A stretch of DNA of 64,000 bases from Flavobacterium sp. AED (GCF_000812945.1 NZ_JSYM01000001.1:1426001-1490000); one strand, 5' to 3'; counted from the stretch's first letter, positions 8,867 through 17,922 are shown. Numbers and translations: made by a program. The notes: generated from the letters alone by a model not told the origin.

Positions 8867-9445
8867 TTAGACAAACAAACCTTTAACATTAGCAGCGAAT
8901 AATTTAACAGCAATGGCAAGAAGTACAACTCCAAATGTCTTTCTTATTACTCCAAGGCCATTTTCTCCCAGCATTCTTTCGATTTTCGCAGATGATTTCA
9001 AGACAATATAAACCAGAATGATGTTTAAAATGATAGCAACGATAATATTAATGGTTTGAAATTCTGCTTTTAGTGATAATAAAGTCGTCATGGTTCCTGC
9101 ACCGGCAACAAGTGGGAAAGCGATAGGGACAATTGAGGCAGAACTGGCGGCTTCGTCTCGATACAATCGAATGCCTAAAATCATTTCCAGCGCCAGAAAA
9201 AACAAGACAAAGGATCCTGCTACTGCAAAGGAGTGAACATCAATCCCAATCAGATTTAAGAATTCTTCCCCTATAAAAAGAAAGACAATCATAATTGCTC
9301 CTGAAGCCAAAGATGCTTTTTCGGATTCGATATGTCCAAATTTTGCTCTTAAATCGATGATAATTGGAATAGTACCAATGATATCAATTACTGCAAAAAG
9401 CACCATACTTACGGTAACAATTTCTCTAATGTCAAATCCTATCAT
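8867..9445 (-). CDS. MarC family integral membrane protein
   Basis: A 192-residue polytopic protein with about six transmembrane helices. MarC features are FAVIDIIGTIPII near residues 17-29, the glycine-rich turn FPLVAGAGTMTTLLSL near 109-124 and a C-terminal GLGVIRKTFGVVLLAIAVK segment. The family was once linked to multiple antibiotic resistance, but that role was withdrawn; transport function is unknown. Start is the ATG at 9445. The neighbouring upstream gene is divergent. Confidence 0.87.
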   Translation of the reverse strand: MIGFDIREIVTVSMVLFAVIDIIGTIPIIIDLRAKFGHIESEKASLASGAIMIVFLFIGEEFLNLIGIDVHSFAVAGSFVLFFLALEMILGIRLYRDEAASSASIVPIAFPLVAGAGTMTTLLSLKAEFQTINIIVAIILNIILVYIVLKSSAKIERMLGENGLGVIRKTFGVVLLAIAVKLFAANVKGLFV

Positions 9446-9668
9446 AGCTTTTTATTTACAAAGTTAAACTTTTCGTCAGAATATTGGATGAAATAGCACG
9501 GTATTACGATTTATTTAGGTACTTTTTAAAGATTATTTAAATAACTATCGTTTTGGGAGGTTTTTTTTCTATTGTGTTCAATTTTAGTTTGTTGCTGTCA
9601 GTGGAACAGTTGGTTTGGTTTGAACGTTAAAGTTAGTTTTTATCTAAAAAAGTATAAATTACTTTAAC

Positions 9669-9676
9669 TACCTTTG
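9669..9676 (+). promoter_or_regulatory. -7 promoter element for the DUF3109 gene
   Basis: TACCTTTG fits the Bacteroidota -7 consensus TAnnTTTG and ends 28 bases before the ATG at 9705. The 259-base spacer before it (9446-9704) shows nothing else I can name. Confidence 0.5.
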
Positions 9677-9704
9677 CGCTTTATAATCACAGTACCCCAA
9701 AATA

Positions 9705-10271
9705 ATGTTTCAATTAGGAAAAACCATCGTCTCAGAAGACATTCTCGAAAAAGATTTTGTTTGCAATTTATCAGCCTGTAAAGGGGCTTGTTGCGTTGAT
9801 GGCGATGCTGGAGCTCCATTGAGCGTTGAGGAAACGAAGATATTAGAAGAAATCTATCCTAAAGTAAAACCGTTTCTTCGTAAACAAGGAATTGCTGCTA
9901 TCGAAGCGCAAGGAACTTGGGTAAAAGGAACTGATGGTGATCTTGAAACACCACTGATTGACAATAAAGATTGTGCTTACGTGATTTTTGACGGTAAAAC
10001 AGCACTTTGCGGTATTGAACAAGCGTACAATCAAGGAATAATTGACTGGAAAAAACCAGTTTCTTGCCATTTATATCCTATTCGTGTGAAAGATTTTACG
10101 GAGTTTGCCGCGGTCAATTATGACAAGTGGGATATTTGTGATGCAGCCTGTTCTTTAGGTCAGGAACTTGAAGTTCCTGTTTACAAATTCGTTAAAGAAG
10201 CATTGGTTAGGAAATTTGGGGAAGACTGGTATGCAGAGCTTGAAAAAGTGGCTCTGGACATGAAAAAATAA
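9705..10271 (+). CDS. DUF3109 family cysteine-rich protein
   Basis: A 188-residue protein conserved in Bacteroidota. Its cysteines form patterns suggestive of a metal or Fe-S site: [20 protein letters not shown] near residues 19-38, [16 protein letters not shown] near 89-104, [11 protein letters not shown] near 117-127 and [10 protein letters not shown] near 140-149. This layout matches the zinc/iron-sulfur-binding YkgJ-like and DUF3109 groups. The biochemical role is not known. It stands alone on the + strand, upstream of the duplicated nrd promoter region. Confidence 0.82.
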   Translation: MFQLGKTIVSEDILEKDFVCNLSACKGACCVDGDAGAPLSVEETKILEEIYPKVKPFLRKQGIAAIEAQGTWVKGTDGDLETPLIDNKDCAYVIFDGKTALCGIEQAYNQGIIDWKKPVSCHLYPIRVKDFTEFAAVNYDKWDICDAACSLGQELEVPVYKFVKEALVRKFGEDWYAELEKVALDMKK

Positions 10272-10275
10272 ATCC

Positions 10276-10480
10276 AAAAAAAATTAAATTTTTCTTGTTC
10301 CCTGTTTTTAAAATCCTATATTTTACGGTACTTTACACTCTTTTTTAAATTTTAAATCACTGATATACAGTTTTTTATAGTTTGTCTGAAAAACGTCCTG
10401 ATTTTTTCTATTTGTTAAAAACTAGAGTCGATTGTGAATAAGTTTGACTTTTAATTTCGGCAATGTTTGATAATCTTTGT
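10276..10480 (+). promoter_or_regulatory. Duplicated nrd-type promoter region, copy A (drives a small ORF)
   Basis: This stretch is repeated at 10827-11031 with a constant 551-base offset. Exactly conserved blocks are a 24-base box at 10311-10334 (core AAATCCTATATTTTACGG), TTTGTTAAAAACTAG at 10411-10425, a 25-base block at 10429-10453 containing TGTGAATAA and TTTGACTTTTA, and AATCTTTG at 10472-10479. TGTGAATAA (10433-10441) is the complement of TTATTCACA, which fits the DnaA-box form TTATnCACA. AATCTTTG is one base off the -7 consensus TAnnTTTG. Spacers between blocks have diverged but kept their length, which points to selection on the layout. Confidence 0.7.
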
Positions 10481-10485
10481 AGTTG

Positions 10486-10614
10486 ATGAAAGTTAATAAA
10501 AAAGAGCCTTCAGACTCAGAAAGTCTTTGGCTCAAATTTTGTAAACTCATTCCGTCAATTCTTGGTTGTGGTAGACTCATCTTTGACGTAGTGAAATTAT
10601 TTATCGAAAGATAG
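10486..10614 (+). CDS. Small ORF, 42 residues, behind the duplicated nrd-type promoter
   Basis: The ATG at 10486 lies 6 bases after the -7 element of promoter copy A, giving a very short leader. The frame runs 42 codons to TAG at 10612-10614 and is followed after 13 bases by an intrinsic terminator, so it forms a one-gene transcript. The predicted peptide begins MKVNKKEPSDSESLWLKFCK and continues LIPSILGCGRLIFDVVKLF. It has a charged polar N-terminus and a hydrophobic, probably amphipathic helical C-terminal half with two cysteines (19 and 28). I recognise no family. Sharing a promoter with nrdB suggests a role tied to ribonucleotide reductase or S phase. It could instead be a noncoding RNA of about 180 bases. 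Confidence 0.5.
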   Translation: MKVNKKEPSDSESLWLKFCKLIPSILGCGRLIFDVVKLFIER

Positions 10615-10627
10615 AATAATTTAAAAT

Positions 10628-10661
10628 CCGATATAATCGTAAAGATTGTATCGGTTTTTTT
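10628..10661 (+). terminator. Intrinsic terminator of the small ORF transcript
   Basis: CCGATATAATC (10628-10638) pairs with GATTGTATCGG (10644-10654) through a GTAAA loop, an 11-bp stem with one wobble, followed by TTTTTTT. It ends the transcript from promoter copy A before copy B begins. Bases 10662-10826 that follow are very AT-rich and show nothing else clear, apart from TTATCAACA near 10717, one base off a DnaA box. Confidence 0.85.
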
Positions 10662-10826
10662 ATTGCTCAAAAATAGTATATAAATATATAAAATAAGGTT
10701 AACGTGTACTTAAAATTATCAACAATTTAATATTTTGTATTGATAAGTTTTTGCAGTGCATTTATTTTTAAGTATGGGCATCTTCTTTGATTAAATTTGA
10801 AATATTTTTTTTGAATAAATAAATTT

Positions 10827-11031
10827 AAAAAAAAATAAATTTTTCTTGTTTCTTGTTTTTTAAATCCTATATTTTACGGTACTTTGTATTCTGTTTTTGG
10901 TTTCAAATAATTGATTTTTAATTAATTAAAATGTTTGTGAGAAATGTTCTTGTTCTGTGTGTTTGTTAAAAACTAGGTCCGATTGTGAATAAGTTTGACT
11001 TTTATTAACCGCAATATTTCACAATCTTTGT
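10827..11031 (+). promoter_or_regulatory. Duplicated nrd promoter region, copy B (drives nrdB)
   Basis: Second copy of the block set: 24-base box 10862-10885, TTTGTTAAAAACTAG 10962-10976, the 25-base block 10980-11004 with TGTGAATAA (10984-10992, DnaA-box like on the minus strand), and AATCTTTG 11023-11030. The nrdB ATG is at 11086, leaving a leader of about 50 bases. TAATCCACA at 11031-11039 is also one base off TTATCCACA. Control of nrdAB by DnaA is known in E. coli; here it is an inference from the boxes. The 24-base box has no known binder that I recognise and does not look like an NrdR box. Confidence 0.7.
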
Positions 11032-11085
11032 AATCCACAGAAAGCATAAAATTTCGTTAAAACCTCAAAAAAATAAACAATTATA

Positions 11086-12063
11086 ATGGCGCAAGTTGAA
11101 CCAATTTTACAAGAAAATAAAAATCGTTTCGTAATTTTCCCTATCAAACACCATGATATTTGGGAATTTTATAAAAGTATGGAAGCCAGTTTCTGGACTG
11201 CTGAAGAAATCGATTTGTCACAAGATTTAAACGACTGGAATAATAAACTTTCTGATGAGGAACGTTATTTTGTAAAACATATTCTTGCTTTTTTTGCTGC
11301 TTCTGACGGAATTGTAAATGAAAATCTTGCTGAAAATTTTGTGAACGAAGTGCAGTATGCTGAAGCAAAATTCTTTTACGGTTTTCAAATCATGATGGAA
11401 AACATTCATAGTGAAACGTATTCTTTATTGATTGATACGTATGTGAAAGATGAAGCTGAGAAAGATGAATTATTCAATGCTTTAGAAGTTTTTCCTGCGA
11501 TTAAGAAAAAAGCGGACTGGGCTTTGAAATGGATTGAATCCGATTCGTTTGCGGAGCGTTTGATTGCTTTTGCTGCTGTGGAAGGAATTTTCTTTTCGGG
11601 AGCATTTTGTTCTATTTATTGGTTGAAAAAACGTGGGTTAATGCCAGGATTGACATTTTCTAACGAATTGATTTCTCGTGATGAAGGGGTACACTGTGAT
11701 TTTGCAGTGCACTTGCACAACCACCACTTGGTAAATAAAGTTTCAAAAGAAAGAATTCGCGAAATTATCGTCGATGCTTTGAATATTGAAAGAGAATTTA
11801 TCACCGAATCACTTCCTGTAAGTTTAATAGGAATGAATGCAGTGTTGATGACCCAATATTTAGAATTTGTTGCGGATAGATTATTAGTAGAATTAGGTTG
11901 CGACAGAGAATACAACACTTCAAATCCGTTTGATTTTATGGATATGATTTCGCTTCAAGGGAAAACAAACTTCTTTGAAAAGAAAGTTGCCGAATATCAA
12001 AAATCAGGAGTAATGAATACGGATGAAGATGCTCAGAAAATTAGCTTTGACGCTGATTTTTAG
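11086..12063 (+). CDS. nrdB: Ribonucleoside-diphosphate reductase, beta subunit (class I)
   Basis: Di-iron tyrosyl-radical subunit of class I ribonucleotide reductase; works with NrdA to make dNDPs. The 325-residue protein has iron-ligand helices including [10 protein letters not shown], where Glu105 and His108 are ligands and Tyr112 sits at the radical position (H-x3-Y spacing). Further ligands fall in VEGIFFSG (about 165-172) and [11 protein letters not shown] (about 197-207). The Tyr argues for a normal tyrosyl radical enzyme rather than the Tyr-less class Ic. It precedes nrdA on the same strand; the 179-base gap holds a hairpin repeat element. Confidence 0.97.
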   Translation: MAQVEPILQENKNRFVIFPIKHHDIWEFYKSMEASFWTAEEIDLSQDLNDWNNKLSDEERYFVKHILAFFAASDGIVNENLAENFVNEVQYAEAKFFYGFQIMMENIHSETYSLLIDTYVKDEAEKDELFNALEVFPAIKKKADWALKWIESDSFAERLIAFAAVEGIFFSGAFCSIYWLKKRGLMPGLTFSNELISRDEGVHCDFAVHLHNHHLVNKVSKERIREIIVDALNIEREFITESLPVSLIGMNAVLMTQYLEFVADRLLVELGCDREYNTSNPFDFMDMISLQGKTNFFEKKVAEYQKSGVMNTDEDAQKISFDADF

Positions 12064-12088
12064 AAAGTAGTTATCGCATCACCGGGTG

Positions 12089-12176
12089 TTTTTAGCCCCG
12101 ATGGAAGGGAATATCCTTTCTAGTCCTGAGCTTTTTCAGGACTAGAAAGATTGGAATGACAGCGGGATTAGCTTCC
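12089..12176 (+). repeat. Flavobacterial interspersed hairpin element, copy 1
   Basis: Layout: TAGCCCCGATGGAAGG, then TATCCTTT, a variable hairpin, AAAGATTGG, then ACAGCGGGATTAGCTTCC. The hairpin is a perfect 14-bp stem, CTTTCTAGTCCTGA (12116-12129) with TCAGGACTAGAAAG (12136-12149). Three related copies occur at 14761-14916, 26150-26226 and 39547-39629, with the same ends but different hairpin cores. This copy sits between nrdB and nrdA and may dampen or process the joint transcript. Confidence 0.8.
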
Positions 12177-12242
12177 CAAAAAAATGAAACAAATACTCAA
12201 AAACGGGAAAGGGATTTTCTGTTTTTTAAAACAATTAAGCGT

Positions 12243-14657
12243 ATGTATGTAGTTAAAAGAGATGGCCATAAAGAGCCGGTAATGTTCGACAAAATCACTG
12301 ACAGAATTAAAAAATTATGTTATGGTTTGAATGATTTGGTTGATGCCGTGAAAGTGGCAATGCGTGTAATTGAAGGACTTTATGATGGTGTTTCGACATC
12401 TGAATTGGATAACCTTGCTGCCGAAACTGCCGCGTCAATGACTATTGCGCACCCTGATTATGCACAATTAGCTGCTCGTATTGCAATCTCAAATTTACAT
12501 TCGAATACAAAAAAATCATTTTCGGAAACGATGAGTGATATGTTCAATTATGTAAACCCAAGAAACGGTCAATATGCGCCGTTACTTTCTGAGGAAGTAC
12601 ATAAAGTGATTATGGATAATGCGGAGTTTTTAGACTCACATATTATATACAATAGAGATTTCAACTACGATTATTTTGGTTTTAAAACCTTGGAAAGATC
12701 GTATTTGCTAAAAATAAACGGTAAAATCGTGGAGCGTCCGCAACACATGTTGATGCGTGTGTCAGTTGGGATTCACTTAGATGATTTGAAATCAGTAATA
12801 GAGACCTACGACTTAATGTCGAAAAAGTTCTTTACGCATGCAACGCCAACATTGTTCAACGCCGGAACGCCAAAACCTCAAATGTCTTCTTGTTTCCTTT
12901 TGGCCATGCAAGATGATAGTATTGACGGTATTTATGACACGTTGAAACAAACGGCTAAAATCTCTCAATCAGCAGGTGGAGTTGGACTTTCTATTCACAA
13001 TGTGAGAGCTACAGGTTCTTATATACGTGGGACAAACGGAACGTCAAACGGAATTGTTCCGATGTTGCGTGTTTTTAATGACACGGCGCGTTATGTAGAT
13101 CAAGGTGGTGGAAAACGTAAAGGAAGTTTTGCTATTTATATCGAAACTTGGCATGCGGATATCTTTGAATTCCTAGACTTGAAAAAGAATACCGGAAAAG
13201 AAGAAATGCGTGCAAGAGATTTATTCTTTGCCATGTGGACTTCGGATTTGTTTATGAAACGTGTACAAGAAGATAGTTATTGGACCTTGATGTGTCCTAA
13301 TGAATGTCCAGGATTGTATGATGTGTATGGCGAAGAATTTGAGGCGATGTACATTGATTATGAGAAACGTGGAAAAGGTAGAAAAACCATCAAAGCACAT
13401 GAATTGTGGGAGAAAATCTTGGAATCGCAAATCGAAACTGGAACGCCTTACATGTTGTATAAAGATGCAGCCAACAGAAAATCAAACCAAAAAAATCTAG
13501 GTACGATTCGTTCTTCGAATTTGTGTACGGAGATTATGGAATATACTTCGAAAGATGAAATTGCGGTTTGTAACCTGGCTTCACTTTCGTTGCCAATGTT
13601 TGTGGAAAACAAAAAATTCAATCACGATTTGCTGTACACCGTTACAAAACGCGTGACCAGAAACTTGAATAAAGTTATTGACAGAAATTATTATCCAGTA
13701 AAAGAAGCCGAAAACTCTAATATGCGTCACAGGCCTGTTGGTCTTGGAGTACAAGGACTGGCCGATGCTTTCATTATGTTGCGTTTGCCATTTACGAGCG
13801 ACGAAGCGAAGAAACTGAACCAAGAAATTTTCGAAACTTTATATTTTGCAGCCGTTACCGCTTCAATGGAAATGGCTAAAGAAGAAGGACCTTATTCTAC
13901 TTTTGAAGGTTCACCAATGTCACAAGGAGAATTCCAGTATAATTTGTGGGGAATGAAAGATGAGGAATTATCTGGTCGTTGGGACTGGGCTTCATTGAGA
14001 AAAGAAGTGATGCAACACGGGGTGAGAAACTCCTTGTTAGTGGCGCCAATGCCAACTGCTTCGACTTCTCAAATTTTGGGTAACAACGAGGCATTTGAAC
14101 CATATACTTCTAATATTTACACCAGAAGAGTACTTTCGGGAGAATTTATTGTGGTAAACAAGCACTTGTTACACGATTTAGTGGAACGTGGTTTGTGGAA
14201 CGAAACATTGAAACAAGAATTAATGCGAAATAACGGTTCGGTTCAAGACCTAAACATTCCGCAAGACTTGAAAGAATTGTACAAAACAGTTTGGGAAATG
14301 TCCATGAAAGATATTATCGATATGTCCCGTCAACGTGGTTATTTTGTGGATCAATCACAATCGTTGAACTTATTTATGCAAAATGCCAATTATTCTAAAT
14401 TGACATCGATGCATTTCTATGCTTGGCAATCCGGATTGAAAACGGGAATGTATTATTTGAGAACAAAAGCTGCGGTAGATGCGATTAAATTTACATTGAA
14501 CAACGATAAAAAAGCGGAGCCAATCGAAATTAAAGAGCAACCAATCGCTGTTCCTGTAGTAGCGGAACAAGTAGAAATGACTACCGAAGAATACAAAGCA
14601 ATGATTGAATTGGCAAAAAATGCCGGTCCAGACGAATGTGAAATGTGTGGGTCATAA
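12243..14657 (+). CDS. nrdA: Ribonucleoside-diphosphate reductase, alpha subunit (class I)
   Basis: Catalytic subunit reducing ribonucleoside diphosphates. I choose the ATG at 12243 because the protein then opens [18 protein letters not shown], the usual ATP-cone start. The longer frame from 12156 would begin inside the repeat element. With this start it has 804 residues: ATP cone (about 1-95), then the barrel with [15 protein letters not shown] (active-site Cys), [17 protein letters not shown] with the second redox Cys, and [19 protein letters not shown]. The C-terminus CEMCGS carries the redox CxxC recharged by thioredoxin or glutaredoxin. Confidence 0.96.
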   Translation: MYVVKRDGHKEPVMFDKITDRIKKLCYGLNDLVDAVKVAMRVIEGLYDGVSTSELDNLAAETAASMTIAHPDYAQLAARIAISNLHSNTKKSFSETMSDMFNYVNPRNGQYAPLLSEEVHKVIMDNAEFLDSHIIYNRDFNYDYFGFKTLERSYLLKINGKIVERPQHMLMRVSVGIHLDDLKSVIETYDLMSKKFFTHATPTLFNAGTPKPQMSSCFLLAMQDDSIDGIYDTLKQTAKISQSAGGVGLSIHNVRATGSYIRGTNGTSNGIVPMLRVFNDTARYVDQGGGKRKGSFAIYIETWHADIFEFLDLKKNTGKEEMRARDLFFAMWTSDLFMKRVQEDSYWTLMCPNECPGLYDVYGEEFEAMYIDYEKRGKGRKTIKAHELWEKILESQIETGTPYMLYKDAANRKSNQKNLGTIRSSNLCTEIMEYTSKDEIAVCNLASLSLPMFVENKKFNHDLLYTVTKRVTRNLNKVIDRNYYPVKEAENSNMRHRPVGLGVQGLADAFIMLRLPFTSDEAKKLNQEIFETLYFAAVTASMEMAKEEGPYSTFEGSPMSQGEFQYNLWGMKDEELSGRWDWASLRKEVMQHGVRNSLLVAPMPTASTSQILGNNEAFEPYTSNIYTRRVLSGEFIVVNKHLLHDLVERGLWNETLKQELMRNNGSVQDLNIPQDLKELYKTVWEMSMKDIIDMSRQRGYFVDQSQSLNLFMQNANYSKLTSMHFYAWQSGLKTGMYYLRTKAAVDAIKFTLNNDKKAEPIEIKEQPIAVPVVAEQVEMTTEEYKAMIELAKNAGPDECEMCGS

Positions 14658-14725
14658 GGCATTGCGAGGAACTAAGCAATCTTATACAAATCCTATTGTT
14701 GATGTCAACAAAAAGGTTTTAATAC

Positions 14726-14760
14726 AAAAGCAGTTATTGTAATGATAACTGCTTTTTTTT
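14726..14760 (+). terminator. Intrinsic terminator of nrdBA
   Basis: AAAAGCAGTTAT (14726-14737) pairs with ATAACTGCTTTT (14745-14756) around a 7-base loop and is followed by a run of eight T. Confidence 0.92.
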
Positions 14761-14916
14761 GGAGCTATTTACTTCGTCAGTTCGCTTTGCTCGTGTCCCG
14801 CTTTTCGTTGCAATCTTTCTATCCGCCGAAAAGGCGAATAAAAAGGATTTTCACTTCAAACGAAGTTCACTGAACTCCAATTAAAATAAAAGTTAAGTGA
14901 AGTATCAGGGCTAAAA
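14761..14916 (-). repeat. Flavobacterial interspersed hairpin element, copy 2 (with extra inserted bases)
   Basis: Read on the minus strand it has the family ends: TTTTAGCCCTGATAC near 14916 and AAATAGCTCC at 14761-14770. A short hairpin CGCC-GAAAA-GGCG lies at 14824-14836, flanked by ATCTTT and AAAAGGATTTTCAC. It is longer than the other copies: the GGAGCTATT end and the CCCGC box are separated by about 25 extra bases, and about 40 extra bases with several CTTC/GAAG and AACT/AGTT words lie near the other end. It follows the nrdA terminator directly and accounts for most of the 348-base gap before the RDD gene. Confidence 0.7.
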
Positions 14917-14954
14917 TACCAAGAGTTAAGAGTTTAAATTTGTAAATAATTCAC

Positions 14955-14962
14955 TATATTTG
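14955..14962 (+). promoter_or_regulatory. -7 promoter element for the RDD protein gene
   Basis: TATATTTG matches TAnnTTTG exactly and lies 43 bases before the chosen ATG at 15006. No well-spaced -33 box is evident. Confidence 0.5.
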
Positions 14963-15005
14963 AGGTAGTTATCATTATAAGTTGTCATTTTTTATACGAA
15001 CTACT

Positions 15006-15500
15006 ATGGAAAATAAAAAACTTACTGTTACAGATGATTTATTAGCTTCCAAAAGCCAGCGTCTCCTGAATTTCATTATCGATGTATTGATAGTTTATAT
15101 TATTGAAATCACCATTGGCACCACCATAATTATAATTGGAGACTTGACTAATAGTTATGCAGCCTCGAATTGGGTTAAATCATTGAGCCCAATCGAAAGC
15201 TTCTTTTTTGGACTTATTATCCTATTTTTTTACTACGGACTTACCGAAATGTATTTCTCCAGAACCTTCGCTAAATATTTTACTAAAACACTAGTTGTAA
15301 AGCATGACGGTTCAAAACCAAATATGAAAAGCGTTATTATACGAACAGTCTCCAGATTAATCCCTTTGGAGCCCTTTTCCTTTTTAGGAGTTGATTCACG
15401 AGGATGGCACGATACATTATCCGTTACTTATGTGGTGAAAAAGCATGAGTTTGTTGCAAAAAAGAAATTGCTTGATCCATTTGACGAAATTGTAGTTTAA
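15006..15500 (+). CDS. RDD family membrane protein
   Basis: A 164-residue protein with three hydrophobic segments (about residues 20-45, 63-83 and a weaker one near 125). It has the RDD pattern: an Arg-Leu-x-Asn-x-x-x-Asp motif, here QRLLNFIIDVL near 17-27, and RTVSRLIPLEPFSFL near 110-124. RDD proteins are small inner-membrane proteins of mostly unknown or ion-exchange function. I use the ATG at 15006; an in-frame TTG at 14982 would add eight residues with no support. It converges on metE through a shared terminator. Confidence 0.82.
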   Translation: MENKKLTVTDDLLASKSQRLLNFIIDVLIVYIIEITIGTTIIIIGDLTNSYAASNWVKSLSPIESFFFGLIILFFYYGLTEMYFSRTFAKYFTKTLVVKHDGSKPNMKSVIIRTVSRLIPLEPFSFLGVDSRGWHDTLSVTYVVKKHEFVAKKKLLDPFDEIVV

Positions 15501-15520
15501 TAATAGTTTCCCTTAAAAAG

Positions 15521-15556
15521 AAAACCTAGTAAAATTTTTAAATCTACTAGGTTTTT
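15521..15556. terminator. Bidirectional terminator between the RDD gene and metE
   Basis: AAAACCTAGTA (15521-15531) pairs perfectly with TACTAGGTTTT (15545-15555), with A-rich and T-rich flanks on both sides. Confidence 0.9.
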
Positions 15557-15566
15557 TATTTAATTA

Positions 15567-17891
15567 TTAAACAGTTGCTATATTTTCTACTGCAATTCTC
15601 ATTTCCTGAGCAGCGGCCACCATTTCTATTAAAGCCTTTTTGGTTTCGTCCCAATGGCGGGTTTTTAAACCACAATCCGGATTTACCCAAAGTTGATCAA
15701 CAGGAATAACTGCCGAAGCTTTTTCTAATAATTTCACCATTTCGGTACTCGAAGGGACACGAGGCGAGTGAATATCATATACGCCAGGTCCTATTTCGTT
15801 TGGATAATTGAAATCGGCAAAAGCATCCAGTAATTCCATTTGCGAACGCGAACATTCTATAGTGATTACATCGGCATCCATATCAGCAATATTCTGTATG
15901 ATATCGTTGAATTCACTGTAACACATGTGTGTATGAATTTGGGTGTCATCTTTTACTCCACTTGCCGAAATTCTAAACGCTTTTACTGCCCAATCCAAAT
16001 AGGTCGCCCATTCTTCTTTGCGTAAAGGTAATCCTTCTCGAATAGCAGGTTCGTCGATTTGAATAATCTTAATTCCTGCATTTTCTAAATCGACTACTTC
16101 ATCTCTAATCGCCAATGCAATTTGGGTACAGGTTTCTGAGCGCGGTTGATCGTTACGAACAAAAGACCATTGTAAAATAGTTACAGGACCGGTTAGCATT
16201 CCTTTTACCCATTTTGGCGTAAGCGATTGTGCAAAGGCTGACCATTTCACAGTCATTGGGTTCGGGCGTGATACATCACCATAAATAACGGGAGGTTTCA
16301 CGCAACGGCTTCCGTAACTTTGTACCCAACCATTTTTGGTAAATGTAAATCCGTCGAGTTGCTCTCCAAAATATTCCACCATATCATTGCGTTCAAACTC
16401 TCCATGAACCAAAACATCAATACCAGTTTCTTCTTGAAAACGAATCGTTTCTTCAGTTTCTTTTTGGAGTAAAGCATCATATTGTTGTTGATTTAATTCG
16501 CCTTTTTTGAACTTCGCTCTCCAGCTTCGTACTTCAGTAGTTTGTGGGAAAGAACCAATAGTTGTCGTTGGGAATAATGGAAGATTCAATACATCTATTT
16601 GTTTTTTTCTTCGAACGGAAAATGGATTTTGTCTTTGATCATCGCCGGTTGTAATGCTGGCAACACGATTTTTGACCGCATCATTATGGATTAATTTTGA
16701 TGTTTTTCGGTTTTCATTGGCAATAGTATTTTCTTCAAAACGGATAGAATTACTGATGTCTATTTCGTTCGAAGCAAAATATTTAAGCAGCACTATTTCT
16801 TCTGTTTTTTGTTTGGCGAAAGCCAACCATTGCTTGATTTCAGGAGTTAGTGTTGCGTTGTTAGTTTCTAATTCTAAATCACATGGCGAGTGAATAAGAG
16901 AGCACGATGGCGCAATTAGGATTCTATTTTCGCCAAGTGCGTCCGTTGCTTTCTTGATAAGGGCTAAAGATTTTTTGAAATCATTTTTCCAAATATTTCT
17001 TCCATCTACAACACCAAGCGAAAGATTTACATTATCTGATAATTGTCCTGATTCCAGAATATCATCCAATTGCGAATGACACCGAACCAAATCTAAATGC
17101 AAAGTATGAACGGGTAATGCAAGGACAGTTTCAAGATTTTCGCCAAAGCAATCAAAATAATTAGCAAGAATCAATTTGATTTTAGGGAAACGTTTGTTGA
17201 TTTCGGTATAAACATAAGTGATAGCACTTCTTTCTTTATCAGTTAGATTCAAAGCCAAAAATGGTTCGTCAAATTGAATCCATTCAATATTTTCATTTTC
17301 CAGTTTTTGAAGAATTTCAAAATATACCGGAAGCAATTTGTCAACAAGGTCAATTCTATGAAAACTTTCTTCCTTTTCTTTTCCAAGAAGTAAATAAGTA
17401 ACGGGTCCTATTAGAACTGGTTTTGTCGCAATTCCTAAAGCATTAGCTTCTTTGAACTCATCGATTATTTTTTCGGAGAATAATTTGAATTCTTGATCTT
17501 TTGTAAATTCCGGGACAATATAATGGTAGTTAGTATCAAACCATTTTGTCATTTCCATAGCAACTACGTCTTGTCCTTCTTTTTGCGAACCTCTGGCCAT
17601 CGCAAAATACAAATCGATAGTGGAGTTTGTTTTGGCTAATTCTTGATAACGTTTTGGTATAACTCCTAATGTAAGTGATAAATCCAGTACTTGGTCGTAA
17701 AACGAAAAGTCATTGGAAGGGATTAAATCGATTCCGGCCTCGGCTTGTAATTGCCAGTTTTCCTTGCGGATAGTAGCACCTACAGTTAAAAGTTCTTCTG
17801 CGGAAATTTTTCCTGCCCAATACGATTCACAGGCTTTTTTTAATTCTCTGTTGCTACCAATTCTTGGATAACCTAGATTGTTTGTTTTCAT
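15567..17891 (-). CDS. metE: Cobalamin-independent methionine synthase
   Basis: Transfers a methyl group from 5-methyltetrahydropteroyltri-L-glutamate to homocysteine, the last step of methionine synthesis without B12. At 774 residues it is full length: an N-terminal folate-binding half opening TNNLGYPRIGSNRELKKACE, and a C-terminal catalytic half. Zinc ligands lie in THMCYSEF (His and Cys near residues 655-657) and NPDCGLKTR (Cys near 740), and TTTIGSFPQT begins the second barrel near 447. It is divergent from an Lrp/AsnC gene. A palindromic operator lies at its transcription start, so Lrp-type control is likely. Confidence 0.97.
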   Translation of the reverse strand: MKTNNLGYPRIGSNRELKKACESYWAGKISAEELLTVGATIRKENWQLQAEAGIDLIPSNDFSFYDQVLDLSLTLGVIPKRYQELAKTNSTIDLYFAMARGSQKEGQDVVAMEMTKWFDTNYHYIVPEFTKDQEFKLFSEKIIDEFKEANALGIATKPVLIGPVTYLLLGKEKEESFHRIDLVDKLLPVYFEILQKLENENIEWIQFDEPFLALNLTDKERSAITYVYTEINKRFPKIKLILANYFDCFGENLETVLALPVHTLHLDLVRCHSQLDDILESGQLSDNVNLSLGVVDGRNIWKNDFKKSLALIKKATDALGENRILIAPSCSLIHSPCDLELETNNATLTPEIKQWLAFAKQKTEEIVLLKYFASNEIDISNSIRFEENTIANENRKTSKLIHNDAVKNRVASITTGDDQRQNPFSVRRKKQIDVLNLPLFPTTTIGSFPQTTEVRSWRAKFKKGELNQQQYDALLQKETEETIRFQEETGIDVLVHGEFERNDMVEYFGEQLDGFTFTKNGWVQSYGSRCVKPPVIYGDVSRPNPMTVKWSAFAQSLTPKWVKGMLTGPVTILQWSFVRNDQPRSETCTQIALAIRDEVVDLENAGIKIIQIDEPAIREGLPLRKEEWATYLDWAVKAFRISASGVKDDTQIHTHMCYSEFNDIIQNIADMDADVITIECSRSQMELLDAFADFNYPNEIGPGVYDIHSPRVPSSTEMVKLLEKASAVIPVDQLWVNPDCGLKTRHWDETKKALIEMVAAAQEMRIAVENIATV

Positions 17892-17898
17892 TATATAC

Positions 17899-17911
17899 AG
17901 TATTTTTTACT
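17899..17911 (-). promoter_or_regulatory. Putative Lrp-type operator at the metE start
   Basis: On the minus strand AGTAAAAAATACT, a palindrome AGTA-N5-TACT, lies 7 bases before the metE ATG. The same 13-base word in the same orientation to its gene abuts the ATG of the divergent regulator (18034-18046). The likely metE -7 box TAACTTTG sits at 17915-17922, so a bound protein would cover the transcription start. Regulator identity is inferred. Confidence 0.6.
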
Positions 17912-17914
17912 ATG

Positions 17915-17922
17915 CAAAGTTA
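17915..17922 (-). promoter_or_regulatory. -7 promoter element of metE
   Basis: TAACTTTG on the minus strand fits TAnnTTTG; the predicted start near 17912 leaves a leader of about 20 bases overlapping the operator. Confidence 0.55.

Noticed and set aside
10422..10670. An 82-codon minus-strand ORF in the nrd upstream region
   Set aside because: It runs antisense across the terminator stem and the -7 and DnaA-like blocks of promoter copy A, so it is explained by those elements and has no promoter or family match.
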